In this document: positions 7,813 through 16,034 of the stretch, in pieces
Position numbering within the stretch: position 1 is the stretch's first letter
Layout: every line of letters starts with the position of its first letter
Source: Verrucomicrobiota bacterium
GTDB taxonomy: Bacteria; Verrucomicrobiota; Verrucomicrobiia; Limisphaerales; UBA9464
Assembly (NCBI GenBank): GCA_008933025.1
Contig: WBXI01000017.1
Location: 1-33,190 of the forward strand
Length of the DNA stretch: 33,190 nt
Direction: 5' to 3'
Position numbers and translations under genes: made by a program
The notes under the pieces: model-generated
What the model saw: only the letters and a program-made list of their open reading frames with translations
What the model was told of the DNA's origin: nothing
Databases searched by the model: none

Positions 7813-10527
7813 CTAGGCGAGTTTCTGCGCGACCTTCTCGACGGCGTAGCACTCGATGAGGTCGCCTTCCTGGAAGTCGTCGAAGCCCTCGAGGCGGATG
7901 CCGCACTCGAGACCGGTCCGGACCTCGTTGACCTCGTCCTGGAAGCGTTTGAGGGTGAGGGACACGCCCTCGTAGATGACGTTGTTGCGGCGGCGGACGC
8001 GCATCTTTCCGCGGACGATGCGGCCGTTGATGACCGAGCAACCGGCGACATTGCCGCCCTTGGAGAGTTCGAACACCTTGCGGACCTCGGCCTGGCCGAC
8101 GATCGACTCCTTGAGGAGGGGATCGAGGAGTCCGGCCATCGACTCCTTCACGTGGTCGATGAGTTCGTAGATGATCGCGTAGAGCTTGATCTGGACGCCC
8201 TCGTGCTTGGCGGTTTCGGCGGCGCTGGAATCGACGCGCGAATGGAAGCCGAGGATGACGGCGTTGGCGGACGAGGCGAGGTGGACGTCGGACTCCTTGA
8301 TGGCACCGACGGCGCCGTGGATGATCTCGAGCTGCACCTTGTCGGTCTCGATCTTGCGGAGGGCCTCGCAGATGGCCTCGACGGAGCCCTGGGTGTCGGC
8401 CTTGACGATGACCTTGAGCACCTTGGCCGACATCTGGGTGATGTTGCAGAAGATGTCCTCGAGGGTGGTGCGGCGGGGGCGGACGCCGTCGAGTTCGAGG
8501 CGCTTGCGTTCCTCGGTGCGTTCCTCGGCGAGTTCGCGGGCGGCCTTTTCGTTGTCGACGGCGCTGAACTCCGAGCCGGCCTCGGGGACTCCGTTGAGGC
8601 CGAGGACGCGGACGGCATTCGACGGGCCGGCCTCCTTGAGGCGTTGGCCGTCCTCGTTCATCATGGCGCGGACGCGTCCGTAGCGTTCGCCGCAGAGGAT
8701 GACGTCGCCGATGTGGAGCGTGCCCTTGCGCACCAGGACGGTGGCGACGGGACCGCCGGCCTCGACGCCGGATTCGATGACGTTGCCCTTGGCGTTGCGC
8801 TTGGGATTGGCCTTGAGCTCCATGAGCTCGGCCTGGAGCAGGATGCTCTCGATCAGTTTGTCGACGCCCTGTTTGGTGATCGCGGAGCACTCGACGTAGA
8901 GCGTGTCGCCGCCCCAATCGTCGGGGACGAGCCCCTTGTCCTGGAGTTGCTGCTTCACCCGCATGGGATTGGCAGCCGGGTGGTCGCACTTGTTGATGGC
9001 GACGATGATGGGGACCTTGGCGGCCTTGGCGTGGGCGAGGGCCTCGAGGGTCTGGGGCATGACGCCGTCGTTGGCGGCCACGACGAGGACGACGATGTCG
9101 GTGACATTGGCGCCGCGGGCGCGCATGGCGCTGAAGGCGGCATGGCCCGGGGTGTCGAGGAAGGTCAACTGCATGACCTCGTCCTTCCGGAGCGGGTGCG
9201 GGTACGCGATGGTGTACGCGCCGATGTGCTGGGTGATGCCGCCGGCCTCGCCGGAGACCACGTTCGACTTGCGGATGACGTCGAGCAGCGAGGTTTTGCC
9301 GTGGTCGACGTGACCCATGATGGTGATCACGGGCGGCCGCGGCCGCATTTCCTCGGGGGTATCGTCCTGGTCGAGTTCGACCTTTTGCTCGCGCGGGACG
9401 TTGACCGTGTGGGCGGCCTTGTCGCGCTTCTCGGTTTCGAAACGGAACCCGTGTTTGGCGCACACCTTGACGGCGACCTCGGAATCGATGGTCTGCGTCA
9501 CCGTGGCGAACACCCCCATCTGCATCAGGTCGGCGATGACCTGGAAGGGCTTGCGACCCATCTTCTCCGCGAGTTCGCGGACGATGATGGGCGGGCGGAG
9601 TTGGATGCTGGGGGCATCCACCGAAAGCTGGGGTTTCGGGGGGGTGGCGGTGCGTTGCGGGGCGGGGGGACCGGGGCGTTGGCCGGGATATCCCGGACGA
9701 CCGGTCTGCTGGTAGTTGCCGGGACGATTGCCGAATTGGCCACCGGGGCGGCCCTGTTGGAAACCGCCGGGGCGGCCCTGCGGCGGAAAGCCGGGGCGTT
9801 GGGGCGGCTGGCCCGGACGCATCTGGGGAGCGGGGGCGGGGCTGCCGGGGCGCGCCACGGGAGCGGGAGCGCCCGGAGCACGGGCATCGCGGGCACGGGC
9901 ATCGGCCGGTGTCGCGGCGCCGGGGCGGCGATAACCCATCTTGGAGAGATCGATGGACCCGATTTTTTCTCCGAGACCGGGCCGGGGGCCCGTCGGGGCT
10001 GCGGGCGGGGCGGGGGCGACGGGCGCGGGGGCGACCGGCGGGGTCTGCGGTGCCGGTTCGGCCGCGACGGGCGCGGACGCCGCGATTGGCTCGGCGGCGA
10101 CGGCGGGAGTCGGGGCCGGAAGTGCGGGGTCCGGGGCCTCGGTTCGGCGCGTGGGCGCGTGGGGCTCCGCGGCAACGGCCGGGGTGGCGGCGGGTTCGGG
10201 GAGCGCTGCGGCCGTCACGGGAGCCGTGGGTTCGACGTACTCCTGCTCGAACGAGGCGGGCGCCTCGGGTTCCGGCTCGGCGTACACTTCCGGATACGAA
10301 TCAGCGGAGGGGATGAGCATGACCGGACCCGCGGCGACGGGTTCGGAAGACACGGGAGCGGGGCCTGCGAACGGGGTCAACTGCTGCTCGAGGAATTCGG
10401 CGGTGATCTTGTCGAGGGAACTCGAGGGGACTTTGGCGGCATGGATGCCCAGTTCCTTCGCCTTGGAGAGCACGGCCTTGCTCTCGAGGTTCAACTTCTT
10501 GGCGATTTCGTAAATACGGACGGGCAT
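7813..10527 (-). CDS. infB: Translation initiation factor IF-2
   Basis: A 904-residue GTPase that places initiator tRNA on the 30S subunit and promotes subunit joining. The N-terminal IF2_N domain ([20 protein letters not shown]) is followed by a long low-complexity linker (about residues 55-315) that is first Ala/Pro/Glu-rich and then Gly/Pro/Gln/Arg-rich, with repeated RPG and GRPGG units. A second IF2_N-like segment ([22 protein letters not shown]) comes before the G domain. G1 GHVDHGKT (about 405-412), G3 DTPGHAAF and G4 NKCD are intact. The beta-barrel and C-terminal fMet-tRNA-binding domains complete it. The ATG at 10527 lies 76 nt after nusA within an AT-rich pocket. Length is normal for a long-linker IF2. 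Confidence 0.98.
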   Translation of the reverse strand: MPVRIYEIAKKLNLESKAVLSKAKELGIHAAKVPSSSLDKITAEFLEQQLTPFAGPAPVSSEPVAAGPVMLIPSADSYPEVYAEPEPEAPASFEQEYVEPTAPVTAAALPEPAATPAVAAEPHAPTRRTEAPDPALPAPTPAVAAEPIAASAPVAAEPAPQTPPVAPAPVAPAPPAAPTGPRPGLGEKIGSIDLSKMGYRRPGAATPADARARDARAPGAPAPVARPGSPAPAPQMRPGQPPQRPGFPPQGRPGGFQQGRPGGQFGNRPGNYQQTGRPGYPGQRPGPPAPQRTATPPKPQLSVDAPSIQLRPPIIVRELAEKMGRKPFQVIADLMQMGVFATVTQTIDSEVAVKVCAKHGFRFETEKRDKAAHTVNVPREQKVELDQDDTPEEMRPRPPVITIMGHVDHGKTSLLDVIRKSNVVSGEAGGITQHIGAYTIAYPHPLRKDEVMQLTFLDTPGHAAFSAMRARGANVTDIVVLVVAANDGVMPQTLEALAHAKAAKVPIIVAINKCDHPAANPMRVKQQLQDKGLVPDDWGGDTLYVECSAITKQGVDKLIESILLQAELMELKANPKRNAKGNVIESGVEAGGPVATVLVRKGTLHIGDVILCGERYGRVRAMMNEDGQRLKEAGPSNAVRVLGLNGVPEAGSEFSAVDNEKAARELAEERTEERKRLELDGVRPRRTTLEDIFCNITQMSAKVLKVIVKADTQGSVEAICEALRKIETDKVQLEIIHGAVGAIKESDVHLASSANAVILGFHSRVDSSAAETAKHEGVQIKLYAIIYELIDHVKESMAGLLDPLLKESIVGQAEVRKVFELSKGGNVAGCSVINGRIVRGKMRVRRRNNVIYEGVSLTLKRFQDEVNEVRTGLECGIRLEGFDDFQEGDLIECYAVEKVAQKLA

Positions 10528-10545
10528 ACAGTATAGTTTTTAAAT
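10528..10545 (-). promoter_or_regulatory. AT-rich translation-initiation region of infB
   Basis: The bases directly before the infB ATG are strikingly AT-rich for this window (ATTTAAAAACTATACTGT on the minus strand). It contains TATACT, but that lies too close to the ATG to promote a transcript starting upstream of it. An unstructured ribosome-landing site is therefore more likely than a promoter. No Shine-Dalgarno is present. Confidence 0.4.
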
Positions 10546-10603
10546 CCGACCGCCCCGACCGGACCCCAAGGGTGCGCGGGCGGGGCGGGGTGGAGAATTC
10601 GAA

Positions 10604-11881
10604 TCACGCAGGCGTGCCGTTTTCTCCGGTATTGCGTCGGGTCATTTCGCCGCGGGCGGCCTCGAGGATCGATGCGGCGGCGTCGCCGATTTCCGGCAGC
10701 GCCTGGAGGTCGACGATCTCCACCTGGGAAAGATCCTCGACGGAGTGGAAGCCGGCATTGACGAGCACTTGGGCGTGCTCGCGGGAAATGCCGGGGATGA
10801 CGGTGAATTCGCGGATGGCGTGCTCGACCTTGTCGGCGAAGCCCGACACGGCGTCGGCCTCGGGTTCGATGGTGATGCGCCAACCGGTGATGCGCTCGGT
10901 CAGCCGGGTATTCTGCCCGCGCTTGCCGATGGCCAGCGAAAGTTGGTCGGCCGCGCAACGGACATAGACGCGGTGGTTGGGCTCGTCGATCTGGAAACTC
11001 TTGAGTTTCGCGGGAGCGAGGGCGTTGCCGACGAAGGTCTTGACGTCGGGCGACCACGGGATGATGTCGACCTTCTCGTTGTTGAGTTCGCGGACGATGT
11101 TCTTGACGCGTTGGCCGCGAAGACCGACGCAGGCGCCGACGGGATCGACTTTGGAATCGCGGGAATAGACGGCGAGCTTGGTGCGGAAGCCGGGTTCGCG
11201 GGCGATGCCCTTGACCTCGATGGTGTTGTCGTTGATCTCGCTGACCTCGAGGCGGAACAACTTGAGGACGAACTGGGGGTCGGCGCGGGAAAGGATGATC
11301 TCGGGACCCCGGGGGGTCTGCTCGATGTCCTTGACGTAGCAACGGATGCGTTCGCCGATCTGGTATTCCTCGGTGGGGACGCGCTCGCGGTTGGGCATGA
11401 GCGCCTCGAACTTGCCGAGGTCGAGGACGACGTCGGAACGTTCGAAACGGCGGACCGTCCCGCTGACGATGTCGCCGACGCGGTCCTTGAATTCCGCGAA
11501 GATGAGTTCCTTTTCGGCACGGCGCACCTGCTGCATCAGCGCCTGCTTGGCAAACTGGGCGGCGATGCGGCCGAAGCCGGCGGGGGTGACCTCCACCTCG
11601 ATCTCGTCGCCTTGTTTGGCATCCGGGAAACCGGCGCGCCGGGCGTCGAAGACCGAAATTTGATCGTGTTTGGAGACGATGCGCTCGGCGACCATCAATT
11701 TGGCCCACGCCTTGATGTCGCCGGCTTTGGGGTCGATGGAGACGCGGAGTTCGCGCGCGGGCCCCACGGCCTTTTTGGCCGCGGCAAGCAGCGCCTCCTC
11801 AACGGCGTTCAAAAGGCGCTCCTTCGGGATGCCTTTTTCTTTCTCCCAATATTCCAGAACCGCTAGAAACTCTGCGTTCAT
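10604..11881 (-). CDS. nusA: Transcription termination/antitermination factor NusA
   Basis: A 425-residue RNA-polymerase-binding elongation factor. In order: NusA N-terminal domain (about 1-125, with RLLNAVEEALLAAAKKAVG), S1 domain (about 130-200; GDIVSGTVRRFERSDVVLDLGKFEALMP), two KH domains (about 200-345; DPVGACVGLRGQRVKNIVREL and LAIGKRGQNTRLTERITGW) and a short helix-hairpin-helix-like C-terminus (about 360-415). It lacks the two long acidic C-terminal repeats of E. coli NusA (495 aa), as is common elsewhere. The ATG at 11881 has GGAGGGG about 10-12 nt upstream. An intrinsic terminator sits just before that Shine-Dalgarno, which points to readthrough control; in other bacteria NusA modulates termination at such hairpins. 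It heads nusA-infB-rbfA-nrnA-truB-ribF; rimP, often the preceding gene, is absent here. Confidence 0.97.
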   Translation of the reverse strand: MNAEFLAVLEYWEKEKGIPKERLLNAVEEALLAAAKKAVGPARELRVSIDPKAGDIKAWAKLMVAERIVSKHDQISVFDARRAGFPDAKQGDEIEVEVTPAGFGRIAAQFAKQALMQQVRRAEKELIFAEFKDRVGDIVSGTVRRFERSDVVLDLGKFEALMPNRERVPTEEYQIGERIRCYVKDIEQTPRGPEIILSRADPQFVLKLFRLEVSEINDNTIEVKGIAREPGFRTKLAVYSRDSKVDPVGACVGLRGQRVKNIVRELNNEKVDIIPWSPDVKTFVGNALAPAKLKSFQIDEPNHRVYVRCAADQLSLAIGKRGQNTRLTERITGWRITIEPEADAVSGFADKVEHAIREFTVIPGISREHAQVLVNAGFHSVEDLSQVEIVDLQALPEIGDAAASILEAARGEMTRRNTGENGTPA

Positions 11882-11908
11882 ACGCGCTCAAAGCCCCTCC
11901 GCGCAGAC

Positions 11909-11940
11909 AAAAAAAAGTCGGCAGTTTTCACCTCCGACTT
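11909..11940 (-). terminator. Intrinsic terminator in the nusA leader
   Basis: On the minus strand a perfect 7-bp stem AAGTCGG/CCGACTT (11940-11934 and 11921-11915) with a 12-nt loop is followed directly by six more T residues; the T-run is eight long including the stem end. It lies 162 nt after the nucleotidyltransferase stop and 27 nt before the nusA ATG. That leaves no room for a nusA promoter downstream, so it either ends the upstream operon with partial readthrough or acts as a nusA attenuator. Confidence 0.8.
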
Positions 11941-11946
11941 GCGCGT

Positions 11947-11962
11947 GCCGGTCAACCCCGGC
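11947..11962 (-). promoter_or_regulatory. Second small hairpin in the nusA leader
   Basis: A 5-bp stem (GCCGG/CCGGC, arms 11947-11951 and 11958-11962) with a 6-nt loop lies 6 nt upstream of the terminator stem on the transcribed strand. It may be part of a leader structure that competes with or supports the terminator. Short, so only suggestive. Confidence 0.3.
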
Positions 11963-11984
11963 CAAGGAAGCTCTTGTGTGTCCA

Positions 11985-12014
11985 AACCTACGTTTTCCGG
12001 TCTCCAACCGTCAA
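11985..12014 (-). promoter_or_regulatory. Candidate nusA operon promoter
   Basis: TTGACG (12014-12009, 5 of 6 matches to the -35 consensus) is followed after 18 nt by TAGGTT (11990-11985, 3 of 6). A start near 11978 would give a leader of roughly 95 nt containing both hairpins. The -10 is poor, so this is tentative. Confidence 0.3.
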
Positions 12015-12063
12015 GGTTCCATTTGGACGACCGGCCTCGCTGCCTCCGGCAAAACCCTGCCGC

Positions 12064-12082
12064 CCGCCGGGTGGCCCGGCGG
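12064..12082 (-). repeat. GC-rich hairpin after the nucleotidyltransferase gene
   Basis: A perfect 8-bp inverted repeat CCGCCGGG/CCCGGCGG with a 3-nt loop begins 20 nt after the nucleotidyltransferase stop codon. It has no adjacent T-run (only GTTTTG some 7 nt on). It may protect the mRNA 3' end or assist termination. Confidence 0.5.
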
Positions 12083-12102
12083 TTGGATCGGCGGAAGCCG
12101 GA

Positions 12103-12849
12103 TCAGCGACGGGCGAAGATCCGGTTGGCTTCCTCGAGGGTTTCCTTCGAGCCGATGTCGTACCAGATGCCCGGGATGGTCCACGTGAGCACCGGGACGC
12201 GGGGATAAAGCCACTGGATGAGACGGCCCGGTTGGTCGGGATTGTTGCCGGCGGCCAGGTATTCGCGGATCCGGGGCAGGGTATGCCGCGGGTAATAATA
12301 GAGGGCAATCCCGATCTGGGTGCTGGCGGGATGCTGCGGCTTCTCGACGAAACTGACGATTTGCCCGGCGGAGTCCACTTCGACCACCCCGTACTTCTTC
12401 GCTTGGTCGAGGTTGCCGACGTCGTAGACGCCGAGCACCACCTGGTTCTTGGCGCGGCAGAACTCCCCGAACTTCTCCAGCGACTGGTTGAACAGGTTGT
12501 CGCCGGCCACGACGATCAGGTCGTCGTCGAGTTTCTCCCGTTCCAGCACGAGGTTCAAATCGCCGATGGCCCCGAGCTTGTTGCTGTCGTCCGTCGAACC
12601 GTCGTTGACGATGGTGAATTCGAGCCGGGATTTGGTGGCCCGGTATTGGTCCGCCCACTTCTGGAAATGGCCGGCGAATTTGTCGTTGGTGACGATGTAG
12701 ACCCGGTGGATGCCCGGGATCGCGGACAGGTTGTCCAGGACATAGTCGACCATCGGCTTGCCGGCGACGGACAAAAGGGGCTTGGGCTGGGTCAGCGTGA
12801 GCGGGTACAGGCGCGTCGCGTAACCGGCAGCCAGAATGAGCACGTTCAT
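12103..12849 (-). CDS. Sugar-1-phosphate nucleotidyltransferase
   Basis: A 248-residue NTP_transferase-family enzyme. It has the N-terminal nucleotide-binding signature LAAGYATRLYPLT followed by QPKPLLSVAGKPMVDYVL (residues 6-39), then the VAGDNLF stretch (about 115-121), where the Asp is the usual metal ligand. GVVEVDSAGQIVSFVEKP and the C-terminal WYDIGSKETLEEANR, seen in RmlA/GlmU-like enzymes, complete the fold. It should join a nucleotide to a sugar-1-phosphate to make an NDP-sugar for envelope polysaccharide; the sugar and base cannot be told. It is short for RmlA (about 290) and has no hexapeptide acyltransferase tail, so it resembles single-domain enzymes such as MurU-type uridylyltransferases. 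The start is the ATG at 12849, 88 nt downstream of the ptsI stop on the same strand. Confidence 0.88.
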   Translation of the reverse strand: MNVLILAAGYATRLYPLTLTQPKPLLSVAGKPMVDYVLDNLSAIPGIHRVYIVTNDKFAGHFQKWADQYRATKSRLEFTIVNDGSTDDSNKLGAIGDLNLVLEREKLDDDLIVVAGDNLFNQSLEKFGEFCRAKNQVVLGVYDVGNLDQAKKYGVVEVDSAGQIVSFVEKPQHPASTQIGIALYYYPRHTLPRIREYLAAGNNPDQPGRLIQWLYPRVPVLTWTIPGIWYDIGSKETLEEANRIFARR

Positions 12850-12937
12850 GTGGGCGGGCAAATCGTAACGAACCGTGGGCCGCTGGGAAGGGGGCAATTT
12901 TTGCAAACCACGCGGCGGGTGCGGCGATAGGGCCGCG

Positions 12938-14713
12938 TCAGTTGCCCGCGAACAATTCGGGGGCGGCCTGCATCGCGAGGGCCCGCGAACGCTGCCGCAC
13001 GTCCTCGGCGTCCTCGGCATCGAGGGCGAACCGGGCGAGGGCCTGGGTTTCGGCGACCCGGAGGCGGCGCAGGAGGAACTTGACCGACGGTACGGACGCG
13101 GGCGTCACGGAGAGTTCGTCGACACCGAGTCCCAACAGGAGGGGGACCAACGCGGGTTCCCCGGCCATTTCGCCGCAGACGCCCACCCAGCGCCCGTGCC
13201 GCCGCGCGGCGGCGATGGTCATCTCGATCAGTCGCAGCACGCCGGGATGCGTCGGGGCGAACAGGGGTGCCACCCGATCGTTCATGCGGTCGACGGCCAG
13301 GGTGTACCCGGTGAGGTCGTTGGTGCCGATGCTGAGGAACTGGGCCTCGCGGGCGAGGACGTCGGCGATCAACGCGGCCCCGGGGACCTCGATCATGATG
13401 CCGACCTCGAGGCCGGGGTCGAACGGGACGTTCTCGTCGCGCAGTTCCTCGCGGCACCGTTCCAGGGAGGCGTTGGCGCCGCGGAGTTCGGCGATGCTGC
13501 TGATCATCGGGAACATGATCTTGACCCGTCCGTGGGCACTGGCACGGAGGATGGCGCGGAGTTGGGTCCGGAACAGTTCCGGTTGGTCGAGGCAGATCCG
13601 GATGGCACGCCATCCGAGGAACGGGTTTTGCTCCCCGAGCCGCGCCCAGGCGGCCGGAAGTTTGTCGCCGCCGATGTCGAGCGTCCGTATCATCGCCGGG
13701 TTGGGCGCGACCGCCTCGGCAACCCGCCGGTAGGCCTCGAACTGTTCGTCCTCGGACGGCAGATCGCGGCGGTTCAGGAAAAGGAATTCGCTGCGGAACA
13801 GTCCCACGCCCTCGGCGCCGCACGCCCGCACGGCCTGGGTGTCGTCCGGATGGTCGATGTTGGCGGCGAGGTGGATGCTGTGGCCGTCGAGGGTGACCGC
13901 CGGTTGTTCGCGCAGGGCGCCGAGCCGTTCGTCCAACGCGGCCCGCCGCTGCTTCAGTTGGCCGTACTCGAACAGGGTCTGGTCGGTCGGGTTGATGGTG
14001 AGCACGCCGCCGTGGCCGTCCAGGAGGGCATATTCCCCGTTGCGCACCCGCGCGGTGATGTCGCCGAGGCCGACCACCGCCGGGATCCCGAGTTTCCGGG
14101 CCATGATCGCCGTGTGGCTCGTGGTCCCGCCGCCATCCGTCGCGAACCCCAGCACGTGGGCCCGGTCCAGGGTCGCGGTCGTGCTCGGGGCGAGGTCGGG
14201 CGCGAGGATGATGCAGGGCTCGGGCAGCGAGCGCAGATCGCGTTCCGAGCGGTGTCCCAACAGGTGGTCGAGCACGCGGCCCGAGATGTCGCGGATGTCC
14301 GCGGCGCGTTCGCGGAGATAGTCGTCCTCGAGGGCGCCGAGGGCCGCGGCGTACTTTTCGGAAACCTGCTGGTAGGCCGATTCGGCGTTCACGCGGTGGT
14401 CGCGGATCAACCGGTGGACCTCGTCGAGGAGCATGGGGTCCTCGAGGACCAGCAGGTGGGCGTCGAAGACCGACGCCTCCTGCCGGCCGAGGGCTTCCTC
14501 CACCTGGCGCTGGACCTCGAGCAGGTCGCGGCGGGTCTGGGTGAGCGCGGACTGGAGGCGGGCCAGTTCGGCATCGACGTCGGCCTCCGGCAATTCGCGT
14601 CGAAGGATGTTCCGGGCCGATTGCCCGAGCACGATGACGCGGCCATGGGCGACGCCGCCGGAGACGGGAACCCCTTGGTAGACTCTTTCGCCGTCGGACG
14701 GACGCTCAGGCAC
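12938..14713 (-). CDS. ptsI: Phosphoenolpyruvate-protein phosphotransferase (PTS enzyme I)
   Basis: A 591-residue cytosolic enzyme that takes phosphate from PEP onto a histidine and passes it to HPr. The N-terminal HPr-interacting domain (about 10-140) is followed by the swivelling phosphohistidine domain with DGGGTTSHTAIMAR, His200 being the active histidine. The PEP-binding TIM barrel has GVGLFRSEFLF (302-312), RTLDIGGDK (343-351), the metal-binding IMIEVPGA (439-446), SIGTNDLTGY (461-470) and the catalytic Cys513 in GVCGEMAG. In most enzyme I proteins the loop reads NDLTQY; Gln is Gly here. Length is normal and there is no GAF domain, so it is PtsI rather than PtsP type. The start is a GTG at 14713. 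No HPr or EII gene is in the window. Confidence 0.93.
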   Translation of the reverse strand: MPERPSDGERVYQGVPVSGGVAHGRVIVLGQSARNILRRELPEADVDAELARLQSALTQTRRDLLEVQRQVEEALGRQEASVFDAHLLVLEDPMLLDEVHRLIRDHRVNAESAYQQVSEKYAAALGALEDDYLRERAADIRDISGRVLDHLLGHRSERDLRSLPEPCIILAPDLAPSTTATLDRAHVLGFATDGGGTTSHTAIMARKLGIPAVVGLGDITARVRNGEYALLDGHGGVLTINPTDQTLFEYGQLKQRRAALDERLGALREQPAVTLDGHSIHLAANIDHPDDTQAVRACGAEGVGLFRSEFLFLNRRDLPSEDEQFEAYRRVAEAVAPNPAMIRTLDIGGDKLPAAWARLGEQNPFLGWRAIRICLDQPELFRTQLRAILRASAHGRVKIMFPMISSIAELRGANASLERCREELRDENVPFDPGLEVGIMIEVPGAALIADVLAREAQFLSIGTNDLTGYTLAVDRMNDRVAPLFAPTHPGVLRLIEMTIAAARRHGRWVGVCGEMAGEPALVPLLLGLGVDELSVTPASVPSVKFLLRRLRVAETQALARFALDAEDAEDVRQRSRALAMQAAPELFAGN

Positions 14714-14806
14714 GCGGCGAGACTAGAGGGGAACGCGCGAAGGGGAAAGGGGGAAGGCCATGCTCGCGGGGGAACCGGTGCGGCCGGGACCGAACCACCG
14801 TTTTCG

Positions 14807-14837
14807 CCGCGGAACCCCGGGGTTTCGCCCCCCGCGG
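14807..14837. repeat. Nested palindrome in the ptsI/exbB divergent region
   Basis: A 12-bp perfect palindrome AACCCCGGGGTT (14813-14824) lies between two copies of CCGCGG (14807-14812 and 14832-14837), which can also pair with each other. It sits in the 227-nt region between the divergent ptsI and exbB starts, where an operator could be expected. GC-rich DNA makes such palindromes likely by chance. Confidence 0.3.
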
Positions 14838-14904
14838 CATGGCCGGAACGGTGCCGCGGGCGTCGGCCCCCGGGCCGGATGCACGCCGGCGCCGGTGCTT
14901 TTTG

Positions 14905-14934
14905 TTGGGGTTCGAGGGGTTGCGGGCCTATAAC
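14905..14934 (+). promoter_or_regulatory. Candidate promoter of the exbB operon
   Basis: TTGGGG (14905-14910) and, 18 nt on, TATAAC (14929-14934, 5 of 6 matches to TATAAT). The predicted start falls at or next to the exbB ATG at 14941, so the transcript might be leaderless. The -35 is weak. Confidence 0.35.
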
Positions 14935-14940
14935 CGCAGC

Positions 14941-15627
14941 ATGTTGTTCGGCCCTTTGCTCGCCGAAGTCACGAGCACCCTCGATGCGGCCGTGCCGTTG
15001 CCGGAGCCCGGTTTTCTGGCGCGGTTCGGCGTCATGTTGTTGCCGCTGCTCGTCGTGAGCGGCTCGATGATCGCCGTCGCGGTGGACCGCTACCTCTTCT
15101 ACCACCGCGAACAGATCAACGCGGTGGAGTTCCTCGCGGGGGTGCGGAACGTGCTCCGCCGCGACAACGTCGTGGAGGCCATCTCCATCTGCGACGCGAC
15201 GCCGGGGCCGGTGTCGCGGTTGGTGAAGGCGGCGATCCTGGCGCGCGACGGCGGACGCGAGCGCGTGGAGGAGTCGATCGAGGAAGTCGGGTTGGTGGAG
15301 GTCCCGCGGTTGGAGGCGCGCCTCAACGTGCTCGCGACGATCGGGCAGATCGCGCCGCTGATCGGGTTGCTGGGCACGTTGTTCGGATTCATCGGCATGT
15401 TCCACGACCTGCAGGCCGGGGGCGGGTTCGCGGCGCCGGCGCATCTCTTCCAGCATCTTTGGCAATCGTTGTACTCGGCCGCGGGCGGCCTCGGGATCGC
15501 GATCGTCAGCCATGCCTCGCACAACTTCCTGGTCGGGCGGGTGAACGCCATCGTGCTCGACATGGAAAAGGCCAGTGCCGAGGCGCTGCGATTGGTCGCC
15601 GAAGCTTCGGGCAACCGGAAACCATGA
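14941..15627 (+). CDS. exbB: ExbB/TolQ/MotA-family proton channel subunit
   Basis: A 228-residue inner-membrane protein with three predicted membrane spans (about 28-48, 130-155, 178-198) and a large cytoplasmic loop between the first two. The second span carries the family signature ATIGQIAPLIGLLGTLFGFI. With ExbD it would form the proton-driven motor that energises a TonB-type protein. The ATG at 14941 is preferred; an earlier in-frame ATG at 14839 adds an arginine-rich stretch with no family resemblance. The last bases overlap the exbD start (ATGA), so the two are translationally coupled. TolQ or a MotA-like role cannot be excluded, but the third gene is TonB-like. Confidence 0.9.
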   Translation: MLFGPLLAEVTSTLDAAVPLPEPGFLARFGVMLLPLLVVSGSMIAVAVDRYLFYHREQINAVEFLAGVRNVLRRDNVVEAISICDATPGPVSRLVKAAILARDGGRERVEESIEEVGLVEVPRLEARLNVLATIGQIAPLIGLLGTLFGFIGMFHDLQAGGGFAAPAHLFQHLWQSLYSAAGGLGIAIVSHASHNFLVGRVNAIVLDMEKASAEALRLVAEASGNRKP

Positions 15628-16034
15628 GATTCCCGCGCACCACCCGCGTTCTTCGCGGACAATGGGACGCCATCCCGTTCCTGTGCGTCCTGTTCCCGCT
15701 CGCGTTCTTCCTGTTGTTCCACCAGTACCTTGTCCTGCCCCGGGGGACGCTCGTCGAATTGCCCGTGGGCGGGGGGATCCGGCTCGATCCGGCCTTGCCG
15801 AGGGTGGTGGTGGCCGTCGACGCGCTGGGCCGGGTGTATTTCGAGAACCAGTTCGTCGGCGAGGTCGACCTCGCCAAGCGCTTTTCCGAGCGCCGCGCGC
15901 AATCGCGCGAACTGCCGGTCGTCGTGATCCAGGCCGACCGCCGCGTCGCCCACGGTGCCTTGGTTCGGGTCGGCGAAATCGCCCGTGCGGCCGGGCTCAA
16001 CCGCGTGTTCTTCGTCGCGCGGCCCCAGCCATGA
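15624..16034 (+). CDS. exbD: ExbD/TolR-family protein
   Basis: A 136-residue protein with one N-terminal membrane span (about residues 16-40) and a periplasmic domain. Asp15, just before the span (QWDAIPFLCVLFPLAFF), fits the conserved protonatable aspartate of ExbD/TolR. The periplasmic part ends in LPVVVIQADRRVAHGALVRVGEIARAAGLNRVFFV, the usual ExbD beta-alpha-beta ending in which residues near the C-terminus form the V/I-x-I-x-x-D strand. Its start overlaps the exbB stop by 4 nt and its stop overlaps the next start by 4 nt, so subunits are probably made in fixed ratio. The sequence is divergent from proteobacterial ExbD; assignment rests on topology, the aspartate and gene order. Confidence 0.82.
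   Translation: MRFPRTTRVLRGQWDAIPFLCVLFPLAFFLLFHQYLVLPRGTLVELPVGGGIRLDPALPRVVVAVDALGRVYFENQFVGEVDLAKRFSERRAQSRELPVVVIQADRRVAHGALVRVGEIARAAGLNRVFFVARPQP

Noticed and set aside
7744-10536. 930-codon open frame on the plus strand opposite infB
   Set aside because: Mirror of the infB reading frame: its Asp/Leu/Gly-rich product has no motif, while the minus frame is an unmistakable IF2.
14881-14904. GC-rich hairpin followed by TTTTT on the plus strand, looking like a terminator
   Set aside because: The stem is broken by mismatches and no plus-strand gene lies upstream to be terminated.
14839-14940. Earlier ATG for exbB adding 34 residues
   Set aside because: The extra part is Arg/Pro-rich with no family resemblance and overlaps the candidate promoter; ExbB proteins start close to the first span.
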